From the NCBI GenBank assembly GCA_947372535.1, contig CANBUA010000233.1:1-7893 (forward strand): a stretch of 7,893 nt of DNA, in the 5' to 3' direction. The notes beneath the pieces are model-generated. The model had not been told where the DNA came from, ran no database searches, and saw only the letters and a program-made list of their open reading frames with translations. This DNA is from Burkholderiales bacterium (GTDB lineage: Bacteria; Pseudomonadota; Gammaproteobacteria; Burkholderiales; Burkholderiaceae). Below are positions 6,520 to 7,893 of this stretch, piece after piece (position 1 is the first letter of the stretch; the number at the start of each line of letters is the position of its first letter). Made by a program: the position numbers and the translations under genes.

Positions 6520-6536
6520 CCACAATGCACTTGTGG
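6520..6536. other. Short palindrome in the gap between permease and methyltransferase
   Basis: CCACAA and TTGTGG surround a five-base centre (TGCAC), making a six-pair hairpin or a 17-base operator-like site. No T run follows on either strand, so it is not a standard intrinsic terminator. It lies 57 bases upstream of the methyltransferase start and 75 bases beyond the permease stop, so it could be a regulator site for the former or a Rho-independent-like processing stem for the latter. A second, longer-range inverted pair (CGTGAC at 6569-6574, GTCACG at 6603-6608) lies just after the permease stop. Confidence 0.3.
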
Positions 6537-6610
6537 TTAAACCCAAGGCCTTGTAAAGCCCAACAGAACGTGACGAAATCCCGGATTCTTGGCGGAAATC
6601 AGGTCACGCC

Positions 6611-7381
6611 TCAACGCTTGAGCTTGTACCCCGTCTTGAAAATCCAGGCCACGACGGCCAGCGACACGGCGGTGAAGACCGCCGTCATGCCCAGGCTGAT
6701 GCCCACGTCCACATCGGCCTGCCCCAGGAAGCACCAGCGGAATCCGCTGACCAGGTAGACCACCGGGTTGAACAGCGAGACCACCTGCCAGACCGGCGGC
6801 AGCATCTTAATCGAATAGAAACTGCCTCCCAGGAAGGTCAGCGGCGTGACGATGAGCAGCGGCACCACCTGGAGCTTCTCGAAGCTGTCGGCCCACAAGC
6901 CGATGATGAAACCGACCAGGCTGAAGGTCACCGAGGTCAGGATCAGGAAGAGCAGCATCCACACCGGGTGCGCGATGTGCAGAGGCACGAACAGCCACGC
7001 GGTGGCCAGGATGATCAGCCCCAGGATGATGGATTTGGTGGCCGCCGCGCCCACATAGCTCAGGGCAATCTCCAGCCCCGAGATGGGTGCCGACAGCAAC
7101 TCGTAGATGGTGCCCGTGAACTTCGGAAAATAGATGCCGAAGGAGGCGTTGGAGATACTCTGCGTCAGCAGCGAGAGCATGATCAGCCCAGGCACGATGA
7201 AGGCGCCATAGCTGATGCCATCGACCTGCTGGATGCGCGAGCCGATGGCCGCGCCGAACACCACGAAGTACAGCGAGGTCGAGATGACCGGCGAGATGAC
7301 GCTCTGCATCAGCGTGCGCCGCGTGCGCGCCATCTCGAAGTTGTAGATGGCCCGCACGGCGTGCCAATTCATGCCGCTCAT
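6611..7381 (-). CDS. yadH: ABC-2 type transporter permease, YadH-like
   Basis: 256 residues, the same length as E. coli YadH. This inner-membrane subunit of an ABC exporter has about six membrane segments: near residues 28-48, 58-76, 105-132, 138-163, 171-190 and 230-250. The [12 protein letters not shown] segment (61-72) and the ABC-2 signature region (171-215: [29 protein letters not shown]) are characteristic of the YadH/NodJ/DrrB branch. It partners the ATPase encoded immediately upstream. Its ATG (7381-7379) overlaps the ATPase TGA (7380-7378) as ATGA, a sign of translational coupling, and GAAGGA at 7388-7393 lies six bases before it. The ATG at 7372 is a possible alternative start. The exported substrate is unknown for this family; drug and lipid-like molecules are typical of relatives. 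The gene symbol rests on resemblance, and orthology was not tested. Confidence 0.92.
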   Translation of the reverse strand: MSGMNWHAVRAIYNFEMARTRRTLMQSVISPVISTSLYFVVFGAAIGSRIQQVDGISYGAFIVPGLIMLSLLTQSISNASFGIYFPKFTGTIYELLSAPISGLEIALSYVGAAATKSIILGLIILATAWLFVPLHIAHPVWMLLFLILTSVTFSLVGFIIGLWADSFEKLQVVPLLIVTPLTFLGGSFYSIKMLPPVWQVVSLFNPVVYLVSGFRWCFLGQADVDVGISLGMTAVFTAVSLAVVAWIFKTGYKLKR

Positions 7382-7893
7382 GCTGCGTCCTTCACGAGGT
7401 TCACGAAGATGTCTTCCAGCGAACTCTGGCTGGTGTGGATGTCCTTGAACTTGACACCCGCATCGCTCAACGACTTGAGCAGGGCGGCTACGTCGATGCG
7501 CTCGTCGAGCGAGTCGTAGGCATAGGTCAGCTCGTTGCCGCCATCGCCCAGGCTCAGGGCGTGATCATCCAGGCCAGGCGGGATGGCGGCCAGTGGCTGT
7601 GCCAGCTGCAAGGTGAGCTGCTTCTTGCCCAGCTTGCGCATCAACTCGTCCTTGTCCTCGACCAGGATGATCTCGCCCTTGTTGATGATGCCGATGCGAT
7701 CGGCCATCTCCTGGGCTTCTTCGATGTAATGGGTGGTGAGGATGATGGTCACGCCCGATTGCTGCAGCTTGCGGACCAGGGCCCACATGTCGCGCCGCAG
7801 GTTGACGTCCACGCCCGCCGTGGGCTCGTCCAGGAAGAGGATCTGCGGCTCGTGCGAGAGCGCCTTGGCGATCATCAGGCGGCGCTTCATGCC
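7378..7893 (-). CDS. yadG: ABC transporter ATP-binding protein, YadG-like (C-terminal part, cut by right edge)
   Basis: The window holds the last 171 residues; the Walker A and most of the nucleotide-binding domain lie beyond 7893. The visible part opens in the ABC signature region (GMKRRL, the end of LSGGMKRRL), so the ATG at 7890 is an internal methionine, not the start. Next come Walker B with the catalytic glutamate (ILFLDE, 18-23 of the fragment), the D-loop AGVD (26-29) and the H-switch histidine in TTHY (His55). A C-terminal regulatory domain of about 90 residues ends [14 protein letters not shown], as in YadG and other exporter ATPases (usually a little over 300 residues). It energises the permease encoded at 6611-7381, with which it overlaps by four bases. 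All catalytic motifs that can be seen are intact. Confidence 0.93.
   Translation of the reverse strand, partial: GMKRRLMIAKALSHEPQILFLDEPTAGVDVNLRRDMWALVRKLQQSGVTIILTTHYIEEAQEMADRIGIINKGEIILVEDKDELMRKLGKKQLTLQLAQPLAAIPPGLDDHALSLGDGGNELTYAYDSLDERIDVAALLKSLSDAGVKFKDIHTSQSSLEDIFVNLVKDAA

Overview
The window is GC-rich (clearly above 60% by eye). It has dense, strongly G/C-third-position coding on both strands and no mobile element, tRNA, rRNA or CRISPR array. Gene content and protein style suggest a betaproteobacterium of the order Burkholderiales: a MetY-type O-acetylhomoserine sulfhydrylase, a YadG/YadH-type ABC exporter pair and GT-C-like membrane proteins. This placement is an inference from sequence character, not a database match.

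Layout. (1) 1-404, minus: the N-terminal part of an unrecognised membrane protein that runs off the left edge. (2) 405-619: a divergent intergenic region with a good sigma-54-type (-24/-12) promoter candidate pointing right. (3) 620-2470, plus: a large polytopic membrane protein that looks like a GT-C-fold glycosyltransferase, with a C-terminal domain of about 200 residues outside the membrane. (4) 2501-3787, minus: metY, convergent with the previous gene, preceded by a leader able to form several hairpins. (5) 3788-4053: shared divergent regulatory region. (6) 4054-5898, plus: a full-length paralogue of gene 3, roughly 70% identical by eye. (7) 5834-6463, minus: a small class I SAM-dependent methyltransferase whose 3' end overlaps the paralogue's 3' end by 65 bases. 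(8) 6611-7381 and 7378-7893, minus: ABC-2 permease and ATPase of the YadH/YadG type, joined by an ATGA overlap, with the ATPase cut by the right edge.

How the genes fit together. The ABC pair is one transcription unit. metY appears to stand alone as a methionine/sulfur assimilation gene. The two membrane paralogues read in the same direction but are separated by the oppositely oriented metY, so they have separate promoters and may be differently regulated: the sigma-54-like site occurs only before the first copy. The most unusual content is this duplicated membrane protein with a highly conserved uncharacterised C-terminal domain, followed by the structured metY leader. Nothing here amounts to an evident new defence or mobile system.
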